Program-made: the position numbers and the translations under genes
Assembly (NCBI GenBank): GCA_914767715.1
Contig: OU612065.1
Location: 26,350,001-26,414,000, forward strand
DNA from: Membranipora membranacea
Taxonomy: Eukaryota; Bryozoa; Gymnolaemata; Cheilostomatida; Membraniporidae
Direction: 5' to 3'
DNA: 64,000 bases
In this document: positions 10,281 through 20,108 of the stretch, one piece after another
Position numbering within the stretch: position 1 is the stretch's first letter
Layout: each line of letters starts with the position of its first letter
Notes under the pieces: model-generated
Told to the model about the DNA's origin: nothing
Databases searched by the model: none
The model's input: only the letters and a program-made list of their open reading frames with translations

Positions 10281-10607
10281 CCCTATAGGAGTTTAGTTTT
10301 CACGGCATTTAGGATTTCGCCGTTGTTGCCTAGGTTGCGAAATTTAGTGTATCTTAAATTAAATTCACTCACCATAGTTTCATAAATAATGTAGAGTTAT
10401 ACAGGAATACACTTCACCCAAACACGCACGCTTGCATGGTGTAGTGGACCAGGTGTCTGCCTTGCAATCAGATGGAGATTTATGCCCTGGGTTCGAATCA
10501 CAGCTTGGACATTTTTTTTTAATTTTCACTAGTAAGCCTACTAGCGAAATCTAGTACCAGGTCCAGATAGCGAGATTAAACTCTAGCTAAATTAAACTCC
10601 GATAGGG
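10281..10607 (+). mobile_element. MITE carrying an internal tRNA-Ala-like module, copy 1
   Basis: Terminal inverted repeats ccctataggagttta at 10281 and taaactccgataggg ending at 10607. The same element occurs at 46961-47309 with termini that match better. The interior shares gcatttaggatt, ttgttgcctaggttgc and ccaggtccagatagcga with copy 2. The tRNA-like part is listed separately. No transposase frame, so it is non-autonomous. A P-element-type transposase tail lies 30 bp beyond the right end; a link is not shown. Confidence 0.75.
10429..10520 (+). tRNA. tRNA-Ala-like pseudogene inside the MITE
   Basis: Contains an A-box-like tggtgtagtgg, an anticodon arm TCTGC-CTTGCAA-TCAGA (anticodon TGC, Ala), a B box GGGTTCGAATC, and directly afterwards a nine-T run at 10512-10520, a ready RNA polymerase III terminator. 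The variable region is too long and the acceptor stem pairs poorly, so it is unlikely to be a working tRNA. It may still be transcribed by Pol III. Confidence 0.5.
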
Positions 10608-10635
10608 TAGATTAAATATACTATTAATTACTTAA

Positions 10636-11082
10636 TGCGTACATCTTTCTCTGATAGGAGGTTTCATAACCAGAACGATGCAACTAAGCTGTAGCCTCTG
10701 TGTCGAGGATGTGGCCAAAGCAAGGGAAGTTGACATGCCGACACTAATCAAACTTAAGAATGGTGATGGACTCAAAACCCCTTCCGAAGCAGTTTTTAGA
10801 GTGTGTCTTTTGTCAGAGAGAGTTATCAGATCATTGCTTAAAACAGGTTTGGGTCCTAAATTCCCAGAACTTGCCCGGCTGCACAGTCTATCACGATCAA
10901 AGATTATAGAGTCAGGCCATCTCTCATTATTCAGTTGTGCTGAGCATGCAAGCAGCGTTGTGAGGGAAATAATCAATCGTTATGTAAGGATCCGGGCTCA
11001 TCATGAGGCCGTTTTGAAAACGGATGCAAACACTCTGATTCGGTCCAAAATGACCCGCCTCCCTATATTCAGCCATGTCTGA
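10636..11082 (+). pseudogene. C-terminal fragment of a P-element/THAP9-type transposase
   Basis: Reading from 10636 (no ATG until 10678) gives LSLIGGFITRTMQLSCSLC, then LKNGDGLKTPSEAVFRVCLL, then REIINRYVRIRAHHE and RSKMTRLPIFSHV, stop at 11080. This follows the family order Y-hxGy-hxxxh-CxxC, GGL-x-PS, and a terminal YxxIRxxH...RxxxTRLxxF block, as in the C-terminal part of P-element and THAP9-like transposases. The DNA-binding THAP and catalytic regions are absent, so this is a tail fragment and the 5' side ends at a TAA at 10633. It could instead be a last exon. The call rests on remembered family patterns. Confidence 0.55.
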
Positions 11083-12061
11083 TAAGATATGTCTTGGTAA
11101 ATATACAGCTACTAAATTATCAATTCATTTGGCCAGTCTGAGCCACTTTTATTTCCTTTACAGCATGCACATTTAACTCAATATTTATGTGATTGATTGG
11201 GCCAGTCTGGGCCATTTTTTGAATCGACAAGAATCTTGCTTAATTTTTGAAGGTCTTTAACTTAACAAAGGTTTTTCTTCGGATTGATTGGGCCAGTCTG
11301 GGCTGCATTTAAATCACCCCTGATAATAGTTCAATTTCTTATCCCTATCAAATATTTTATTCATGTCCTGTCGCAAGCCAGGGGATTATTCTCACAAGGT
11401 GAGTTAAATTGTGGTATTTTATCAAATCTTATTTCCTCTGCGATGTTCTGCCAGTTAATTTTCTTCAAAAATATAGTCTCAATACCCACCAAATGTTGGG
11501 GAAACACTAGACATCCAGGTCAGATGTGAGATAATAAACCCTCAACGTTATTGAAAGATTCCACTGCTTATAATTTGTTGATTTTTACACAGATTGATAC
11601 ATGTGTATCAGGGAGGGATGTGTAGGAATACCATGTCAATCTTAGACCAAAACTTCTAGCTTATGCTAGTTTAAAGTCTCAGTAAGATTGATCCAGAAGT
11701 AGCTAATCTTCAACAATATTATCATGCAAAATCCTTGAATCGATATGAAGAGCAACGACTCAGTGTTCTGAGCTCAGATTTTAAGCCTTTAGTTGACAAA
11801 ATACATTTGAAATTAAACCATACTCAAGGACCATCAGTATTATCCATCTTACGGTTACATGTCTGACAGTTGGAAAGATCAGATGCAGTTAATTCAGTGA
11901 AAATGCTGAGCAAAACCTTAAATTTACAATAGTCGATGCACCATTTTTCATACAAATTCTTCAGGCCAGAAACAGCTATGTAAGTTGTTATTGCACGGCC
12001 AATATTTGATTGCACGATATACTGATCACATTTTATACTTAATTACTATATGCTCTATAAA
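11083..12061. other. Intergenic with three short direct repeats
   Basis: The phrase gattgattgggccagtctgg (or its core) recurs near 11129, 11191 and 11282, spaced about 65-90 bp. Nothing coding is recognised. Confidence 0.45.
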
Positions 12062-12256
12062 ATTCGCCGGTTATATCCAGTTGTAGTGGTCATAATTAGA
12101 AATAAGAAAGTAAATTATATTTATGTGGAGATAACTCCTACTCTGGCCTATGCGCTACAGTGAAAAAGTGAATAGCGCAGTAACGTCGCGTCACTGAATT
12201 AGAGAGGACGCTCTAAGCCAGTAGTTTCCAGTCTAGAGTATTTATATGTTTATGGC
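12062..12256 (-). repeat. Dispersed repeat, 'TAGACTGGAAAC' family, minus copy
   Basis: Reverse complement of the element at 6310-6535, sharing for example gtagtggtcat, aataagaa, ggagataactcctac, gtaacgtcgcgtcactgaat and ccagtctagagtatttatat. The two copies lie about 5.7 kb apart in opposite orientation. Confidence 0.75.
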
Positions 12257-12714
12257 TCTACCAATGACAAATTTGAGCTACATTCAATCACTGTGTTTCC
12301 TTATAAATTTTGAGCTAAAACTGAGTTGTCACCTCCTGGCTCAACCTAGAAAATTGCATCAGTTTCCATGGGCTGAAGTCGAACTGAAACTTCATAAACA
12401 TTTGCCGCCACCGGGACCTAAACTCAGCATCCCAATCTGCAGCCTTAGATGATGATCACTCAGCCACACAGGCTCGCTGTTTTTTGCACGACTGATATTT
12501 AAAACTCAGCACGAACCGGGAGGCAATTCTATGGATGGAGCAGCTCTGATAATTGCTCAGCTCGATCTTATTGAAACACAGTAATTGAGTCTTACAGAAT
12601 AATAACTGCTATGTATGGCTGTCCCTGCTGTCTGATGGACAATAGTTGTCACATTTCCTTGCCCTTTGCTGTCCATGAATTTGGATATTGGTTAATAAAA
12701 ACGCTTGGTTAAAA
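12257..12714. other. Intergenic; possible degenerate tRNA-like sequence
   Basis: On the minus strand at about 12410-12475 a TGGCTGAGTG A-box-like motif is followed by a weak B-box (GAGTTTAGGTCCC). Too degenerate to call a tRNA. No coding sequence is recognised. Confidence 0.35.
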
Positions 12715-12915
12715 TTGTATTGTCACTCACCAAAATTGGTGGGTGCCTTAGGGGCTTGGCTGCAATGTCTGCGCCATTTTGCACTCAGTTTGAAGGGAGG
12801 TCAGAGTACAGCTGGGGATCAAACAAGTCCCAGTGGTGGGATTCAAACCAACGACCTTCAACATATGCATGCTCAAGGAACGGCACTCTAACCAACTGAG
12901 CTACCTCCTACTCCT
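12715..12915 (-). mobile_element. tRNA-derived SINE, minus strand, best copy
   Basis: On the minus strand the head reads GGAGGTAGCTCAGTTGGTTA (A box) and GGTTTGAATCCCACC (B box), then a body with CCCCAGCTGTACTCTGACC, GCGCAGACATTGCAGCC and CACCAATTTTGGTGAGTGAC. Related copies are at 25001-25215 (+), 62780-62950 (-) and 4022-4130 (fragment). Small open frames across it are incidental. Confidence 0.8.
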
Positions 12916-15360
12916 GTTATCGGTCCATGTCTGGGCATTGTACACCATGGGAAAAGTGTTCATGGCGTGTCCCGTCCATCTGGTTATGTTGTCTGTCCAT
13001 GCTTATTCATTATAGAATTTTTTATTACATTACATTACTTTATTACACCCTGCCCTTCAGTTATGAAACCCATGTCCAGTGGTCACCAGTACATAAAATA
13101 CAGTAAAATTAAAAGTTAAAGTTAAAATAATTCTTAGTGCTTTACTTTACTTACTGCAGTGTTTTAGAATTTAGATGACTAGTGTTTGACATTATTGTGA
13201 TTGACAGGCCAATAATCAAGACACCATTGATCATATTTTTATTTTATTTTGGTTGTTTTTTTTGCACATCAGGAAGAACATATTCCGGTGATTGTTGATG
13301 CAATAAAAAGGTGTAAACATATACCATTTAGAGGACCTTAACTTTACTATGACCTTGACTATGACCTTAACTTTGGGGTCATTTTGCCTACTGTTACTAC
13401 TCTCATCTACATCGATTGACATTAGAATTGGAAATAGTGTACTACATATTGACTGGTAAGCTTATTTTTATTTAAATTCTAAAGATTGTTTAATATTCCT
13501 CCCTACTAAACTTCTTTGAAATGATTTACCGTTTGGAGGAAAGTTTTGCTGAGAGGGATCCTCATGGGACATTTATATAACAAGGTTGTCTTCTCATTTT
13601 TAGCGAGGGCATAACTAATATATAATATATATATGCCCTGCTCGATGAAAACAGGAGTTTGTGAGCTTTTGATTCATAGTGAATTTGATTTGAGCAAACA
13701 ATGTAGGAAATTTATTTGAGGTTTGACCAAAGCAGACTGCTAAAAAATGTTGTGAGCACAGGATGCATAACATCATCACAAAACCTGTTCTTCTCCATAA
13801 TTATCTCAGAAAAAATAACAGTAATCATAGTATTCATAGCCGACAAAACGTATTATACTTTGCGATCTGAAAGTAGATATGTTTGAAAATTTCCCGGATA
13901 AATTTATTTACCCATCATAATTATATGTGTGCCAAAGTGCTCCGACCTTCTTGACTACAAGAATCAATGCCAAAAGTTATGTGAAGTTTGCAGCGAGAAC
14001 TTGTTTTTATTGTTTTTTTTGGCAGCTCTCTGGTACATTTCGTTGAAATGCACACTGCAAACCTTTTGGATAAAGGGTAATAATAATTTGTTTCGAGTAA
14101 GACTGACAGACATGCAATGAAAACATCTTTGCCTTTTTCTTAACACCAGGAGGGGATCTTAGATTTGGATTCTTTCTGTGTATTAAATTGCCACAAACCA
14201 AAGCAACTTGTCATCTGTGCAAATGCAGGCAAATCGAGATAGGAAGTTAATGCCCTCCCCTTCCCTATTGTATCACCCAACCTCTCTTGACAAGGCTATG
14301 TATCACCCACCCTCAGAGTGCCACAATTAATTTTGAGACCAAATATCTTTTGCCTCCCCTACCGTATCCATTAAAGAACTTGAAAGTATAGTGATGGGAA
14401 AAAAACAAACAGTCAACAAGTATGTCACCTATAATTGCACAGAATATCTGGCTGAGATATCTCATACAAACTCACATGTTGTGATGAGGGCAATAACAAC
14501 CAATTGGAAAGCATCCAAGTCTACAGGCTTTTAGTTCTAGGGGAGGCAGCGAGGCACTGCCTCCCCTAGAAATCATGATGCAGTGGCCTAAAAACACTAT
14601 AATTGAACAACCCATGTCAGGGTCAGCTCCTCTAGGATTTCCGTTTGCTAATTATATGCCTCAAATTTCTCGGGGAGGAGCTTACAGCACCCCTGCCGGT
14701 GATGCCTCGACTCGCCTTGGACTTTTGCCTAACCTACCATTTTTTCTAAACTACGGCCCTGAGCCATATACATATTCATATTTTCATTGGCTAGGGCAGA
14801 CCTTATAATTAACAGTTTGAGTCTTCAGAAATCTGGTATAAAAGGTAACATTGCGCTTGCATTGAGCTATTTGACTGATAGCTTGCCAGAAAGAACTGCC
14901 AGGTTTGTTTGATTAATGTTAACATTTCACAAAGTATTACTTCTCTGGCAGAAAGTTCTATCATTCAATTTATTATGTTATATACTCAGTCTTCCTTTTC
15001 TTTTTTTTTAATATATATTATTTTATTCGGCAATCTAAATCATTTTAGGAAAAAAAATTGTCTTTTTTGTTAATACTTTAATTGGTATCATAATCATCTT
15101 TTAGAATAAAAATGTTTTTTATTATGTGCCAAGAAAAAAAAAGAAGAAATTTGTAAAGGGATATGAATAGTGCTAATAGTTGTTGGAGAGTTAATGTAAA
15201 CAAGGTTTTAAATTTATTGCCTAAACAAAAGCAGTAAAATGAAATTTTAAAAGTGAAAGTGACAAAGATGAGTCATTGGTGACAAATCTTTGCAACTCAC
15301 TGATCAAATTCTACTTACATAATTAATCCATTCAGTGCACTTTTGATTTTATGTTGCAGA
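12916..15360. other. Intergenic, no gene recognised
   Basis: AT-rich. Open frames at 13929-14200 and 14575-14808 have no splice context or domain-like features. A good acceptor (ttttatgttgcag, ending 15359) belongs to the peptide gene that follows. Confidence 0.4.
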
Positions 15361-15570
15361 ATGAGACGATTAGCCTTCACACTGATGCTTGTGACAATGG
15401 CGGCTCTTTGTATCTCACCTACAGACAGTATCCCAAGCTGTGCGACAGGTTACTTCTACCACGACACATCAACGGGATATCACCTTCCCTATCCTATGTA
15501 CCGCTGCTACAGACTAACACAATATGTGTACTGCTGCAGAAAGAATGCAGTCAGGATGCAAAAGTCCTAG
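15361..15570 (+). CDS. Small secreted cysteine-rich peptide, one C..GY..CY..CC module
   Basis: 69 residues. MRRLAFTLMLVTMAALC is a signal peptide with likely cleavage after about residue 22-24. The mature part has four cysteines (27, 49, 58, 59) in the pattern C-x2-GY-x18-CY-x7-CC and is rich in Tyr. The ATG lies two bases after a strong acceptor (tttatgttgcag), so the first exon is probably 5'UTR and the coding part is one exon. AATAAA follows at 15747. The same pattern occurs twice in the peptide encoded at 57052-57723, so the two are likely members of one secreted family. I cannot match it to a named family. An extracellular or venom-like, antimicrobial or matrix role are all possible and none is shown. 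Confidence 0.7.
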   Translation: MRRLAFTLMLVTMAALCISPTDSIPSCATGYFYHDTSTGYHLPYPMYRCYRLTQYVYCCRKNAVRMQKS

Positions 15571-17994
15571 TGACTGCATTACAATTCTGAATGCAAATGA
15601 TCCCGGAATACACCAGCAATTAAATCTTACAATCTAAACACATTGTACTATTTGCTTTTATCTTTACAAAATTCAAATTTGTTCCAAAACAAATTAGTAT
15701 TCCTTTTTCATTAGCACTGTATTATGATCTATTCATCTGAGCGCTCAATAAAGTTGTCAATTAGATAAAACACTTATATAAATAAGAAGACATGGTTTAA
15801 AGAAAAATGATAAATTTCCTTTCTTCTTTAGCGAGGGGCCAGACAGCAGTGAAGTGTTTCACAGTGCGCACTGAATGGGCCTTATCCATTGATATGATTG
15901 CACGGACTAGTGGTAAAATACACAGTATAGCTATTTGTGGAGAAATTACATCATCATATAGTTTTGTGTCAGTAAATGGATCTAGCCAAAATTATGGCAG
16001 CTTTAACGTTATGCATTACCTGACGTCCCAGTAACGAGCTTTAAAAACTCAGTCAAGCAAATGTTTACAAGGGGTCGGCTGTAGCATTATTGAACTTTTG
16101 GACCAATCAAAGATGTGAAATTGTTTCCAGCAATCATACATAAATTGCCATATGCTTGTTCAGATATTGTTCCCCTTATCCAAATAAATATCAGTGGCCT
16201 TATGACATCCTGATTGTGGGAATGTGAGAGTAACTGTCAGAGGAGAAGGAGTTGTCACAATAGGGGGTTAAAATGGAGGACATAACTCCTCACTGGACGG
16301 CCACCTATATTTAACAATATCACAGTCAATACACGAGACAGGGAATAGTTTGGAAAGCTTGAAGCAGAATCTGCATCAAATATGATTTTGATCTAAACAG
16401 CCAGAGTTTGCCTTCCAGTATATTGATCAAAGGCCTACACCGAGACTGTCATGTAGGCCCAGCGCTAGCCTTATCACAGCGGGCCACAGAACATAACAAA
16501 TGCCTTATTCTGAGCAACATGGGGTACACTACGTATGTATCGCAATTATCCAATAGTCCAACCAATTTGGTTGCAATTCATTTCGAGTTTTGTTAGGTAT
16601 TTTATGGAGAAATGTACTGCTAGATAAGTGATAGGTTTCTTCTGAAGTTACTGAGATACATGGTGAAAATAGCTAATAATCAAGATAATCAAGCACGACC
16701 AGAACAGTTCAATACAAAACAGTTGGGTGAAGGAATGGTAGGGGTTTGTTGGAGTTGCATGCTGAGTAGTATTGTGAACCTTTGTTCAAGATTGTCATTC
16801 AGCAACCTCCATGATGCTAGTAGGTTGTTCCTCGATACCATTATCAGTTTTATAGCACAAGATTTGAGGGTCGGATATTCGGGTTTAAATCTTAATGTCC
16901 AGTTCTTTCATCACAGTGTCAGGGGCCGGCCGTCAGGCGGGGGAAAGAGTCTGGGGGGCTCAGACTAATCACAGTAGTAGACTTGCGTGTTGTTAAGTGT
17001 GTGTGGTACCTTTCACACTTATGCGGCTGTTGTCTTGTTCAGGTGGCTGTTATTGTTGTGAGGTACCGGTGAACTTCAAATAATGGTCACACAGACTGCC
17101 TCTTTTTACTTTAGCCACAATTAGGTACCGCAAATCCATATTCCAATGTGTGTGAGAGTAAAATTATGCTTGCTGACAGATATTAAGGCTATAATTATTT
17201 GAGTTCTAGTTCTTCTAATTTTATCTAACAGATGTACATATTATCTCAAAAAAACTGTTATAGGGCACTGGCGCCTTAGATTACATGATACATGATACTA
17301 CAAGGGCTATAATTTTGGTGCTCAGCGCTCATTGGCTCCAGTATCAGCCATTCAAGGTGCTTGCTGGTAGCCCAGAGCTGACCAAGTAAGTTGATTCTCT
17401 TGTGACAATAATGACTATTTATATTTAATGACATGTTTTTGGCATTTATCAGACATGGTTTGAAGTAACCCACTTTATTTGGATTCCGATTATTACAACG
17501 ATTTCATAAACCAGTAGGACGGGCGCCACTAAACACACACATGGTGAGATGACAAATTTACCTTTTTCACAGGCTTTATAATACCAGTAGCACCTAATAA
17601 ACACAACTCACATTATATTAGAGTTGGCGAACGGCTATATGACGGAACCATGGAATTATTTACTATATATAACAGGGATTATTCATATCCATTGTTATAC
17701 AGACCTAGCTCTGTGTATGAGCAAAATACTAAACCTCTTTTTTTCTTAAAATCACCTACAGTTAGTTGACTCTCTTCCTGTATAAATTCATAAAGCTATA
17801 AGGAGTTTTCCTACTTTGTTAAAAGAGCACACAATTATAATAATATATTGTAAATATATTCAAAAAAACTAGTTCATACCTCAACTCTCAATCTCAAAAT
17901 ATAAGTAACAGAAAAATTTTTATTCATTTGCACTGTGGTTACATCTAGGAAACCAAAAATGACTATTCATTGATGTAACAAAAACTAAGGATGC
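15571..17994. other. Intergenic, no gene recognised
   Basis: Holds the 3' end of the peptide gene (AATAAA at 15747). Open frames at 15807-16034, 16408-16596 and 16660-16968 show no recognisable domains. Nothing else is supported. Confidence 0.4.
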
Positions 17995-18440
17995 TGTCAC
18001 AAATTCATGTACGCAAATCTTTTACGATTATGCGGTCGGTCTTTCTAGTTGCATGAACTTTGTAGAACATGTAGAATCTCTCATCTCATCCTGCAATAGT
18101 AGGCTTTTTCTTTTACGCCAACTGAAAGTGCTAGGCATGAATGAAAGGGGGTTAAACAATTTTTACGATCAATTTTAACTTATGCATCACCAGCTTGGTT
18201 CTCACTTTTGTCAGATGGTGATAAGTCTTCTTTAGAAATAATTCAGAGGTCTGCTACAAGAACTATTTTTCCAGACCATAGCTATGAAGAAAGACGGTTA
18301 TTTTTACGTTTTCCAACCTTATCTGATTTTATTTTTGAACTGAGCAAGAGACATTTTAATAAGATAGCGAGTGATCCAGAGCATCCACTTTTTAGAGAGT
18401 AATACGAAACAATAACAGAACATCCTCGCATCTAACTACT
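17995..18440 (+). mobile_element. LINE fragment, plus strand, same family as 5.5 kb
   Basis: Reads CMNFVEHVESLISSCNSRLF, RQLKVLGMNERGLNNFYDQF, then after a frameshift TYASPAWFSLLSDGDKSSLE and IIQRSATRTIFPDHSYEERR. It corresponds to the C-terminal reverse-transcriptase region of the 5532-6262 element (SYAAPSWFP, GDKMRLEIVQKLCLR). At least one frameshift (about 18165); inactive. Confidence 0.7.
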
Positions 18441-18747
18441 ATTTTCCGACTCGAGACCTGCAAGACTCAAAAACGTGCGAAATCATTTTTTCCAACATTA
18501 ATGTCTTATTTTAACACCATACAACCATTTTATGTTTATAAACTTTATCACTTTTTTCCTAGTCCATATTATAGTGTTGTATTGATCCAGCAAAAATTAA
18601 AATGAGCCGAGCCACTGAAATTTCCCTAAATTCGGGTACGAGCCAGGTCGAGTCGAAAAGAGCGCGTAAAATGGATTTACATTACGACTTCATAAGTCGA
18701 TGTCCTACAATAGTAGACAATGCAATCACACCTTCTTAACATTACAG

Positions 18748-20108
18748 TGCCTGGAAAATCCAGCAGAAAACTGGCGGTTGCTATTAGATGGATTTCTGAT
18801 GAGTAGTGCTCAAAACCCAATGCTCATGATGATCCCAGGCTTACAGATTATAGGCAGAGAGTGAATGACAGCAAGTCTGCGAGATATGGTGCAGTCAGCC
18901 AACCTACCTGTGATCATAGCCTGGGATCATGACAAACAGAAGGTTTGTTTGATCAGAAGACAGTGCAGGTCTAGCCAATGTGATGGCTCTGTTATGATTG
19001 GCTGCTGGGTGGGAAAAAGAGCCAATGCCATGTCGCAGAGAGCACCTATTGAGACACAATGAAAGTGAATATGATTTATATAACACTAACTTTAATATAT
19101 ATAGGTACTCTCAGGAAAGATCCATCTGACCTGGCATTGGCTCTTTCCCACCAACCAGCTTTTCAGAGTCAACACATTGGCTACCACAGATTTTGAATGT
19201 TACAGATATCAGTTTTTCTTTGATAAACACAACAAGAATCTTGATTGGATAAAAAGGCCCGCTGCCCAGATACCCAAATTGCGAACTGTAGTTTCCTCAA
19301 TAAGTTTGTAAATTCAATTTTTCACAAATAAAACAAAGTAAATCCTTGTCTGTCATCTGGAGGCATACTAGTAGTGCATAAATTGTTTATGCAGGTGGCT
19401 GGTCAATCATTACTACGAGGAGTTACCAGGGAAATAGAGAAGTTACCTTACCATGAGCAGCCAGGTGGATATAAACCTTTACCAGTCACTTGGGACGAGC
19501 AGTCAGCCAACAGATTAATAATATTTTTCAGTTCTTAGATCCACTCAAAAAGGAGGTGGTAAGCTTATTCGTCAGATACCCGTAAGACTGATTTCACTCT
19601 ACATAAACACATGTACACACTTTATTTTTCATTTGCCGGTGGCAAGTCATAAAACATGTCTCTTAACGTTACCTTGCAGTTCCAAGGATTTGTCTATGTC
19701 CTGTCTCTGTCCATATCCCCATTTCATTGATGAATGCAAGAGAAAATCTTTCTATGTCAAAACACCGCAATACTGTTACCTTAGTTGAATGATAATCACT
19801 GTTTTATTTGTAGTGGTATTGATCGCTATGCATGGGTGTTGGCACGAGGAGTTTTACCAGAGTATGCCAATCAAGGATTGGGGTCAAGCATGATGGAGAA
19901 AAGCATTGAAGTTTTAAGAGAGCTGAACTATCCGCTCTTGTATGGGGAGTTTACAAGTTTCTTTTCTCAGAGGAATGGCTGATTTGAATTCATTGTTGGA
20001 TCCGAATATGAAGGGAAATATCTCAATTATGATGATCTCCCCGATGAGGCGAAAAGATTTCACAAAAAAATTATGTTTTGGGATATACATTATCATACTG
20101 AGCTATGA
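18748..20108 (+). pseudogene. GNAT-type N-acetyltransferase-like gene remnant, three exon-like pieces
   Basis: Piece 1 (18748 to about 18862) follows a TTCTTAACATTACAG acceptor and reads CLENPAENWRLLLDGFLMSS. Piece 2 (19395 to about 19558) follows tttatgcag and reads VAGQSLLRGVTREIEKLPYH; near 19525 the open frame shifts by one and ends at a GTAAGC donor. Piece 3 (19814-20108) follows tttatttgtag and reads YAWVLARGVLPEYANQGLGS, which has the Q-x-x-G-x-G/A acetyl-CoA loop of GNAT enzymes in the usual VxPxYxxxGxG setting. An in-frame TGA at 19980 interrupts it, but the same frame continues to 20106 with coding-like sequence. Two disruptions suggest a decayed gene; sequencing error is the alternative. 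An ATG at 18602 opens a 45-codon frame that could be the first exon. Confidence 0.45.
18971..19184. repeat. Imperfect inverted repeat inside the GNAT-like remnant
   Basis: Arm 18971-19033 (with gggtgggaaaaagagccaat) pairs with 19128-19184 (with cattggctctttcccaccaa). The loop is about 95 bp. Probably a MITE in an intron. Confidence 0.55.

Noticed and set aside
12688-13015. Three overlapping 60-67 codon open frames
   Set aside because: They lie over a tRNA-derived SINE and its flank.
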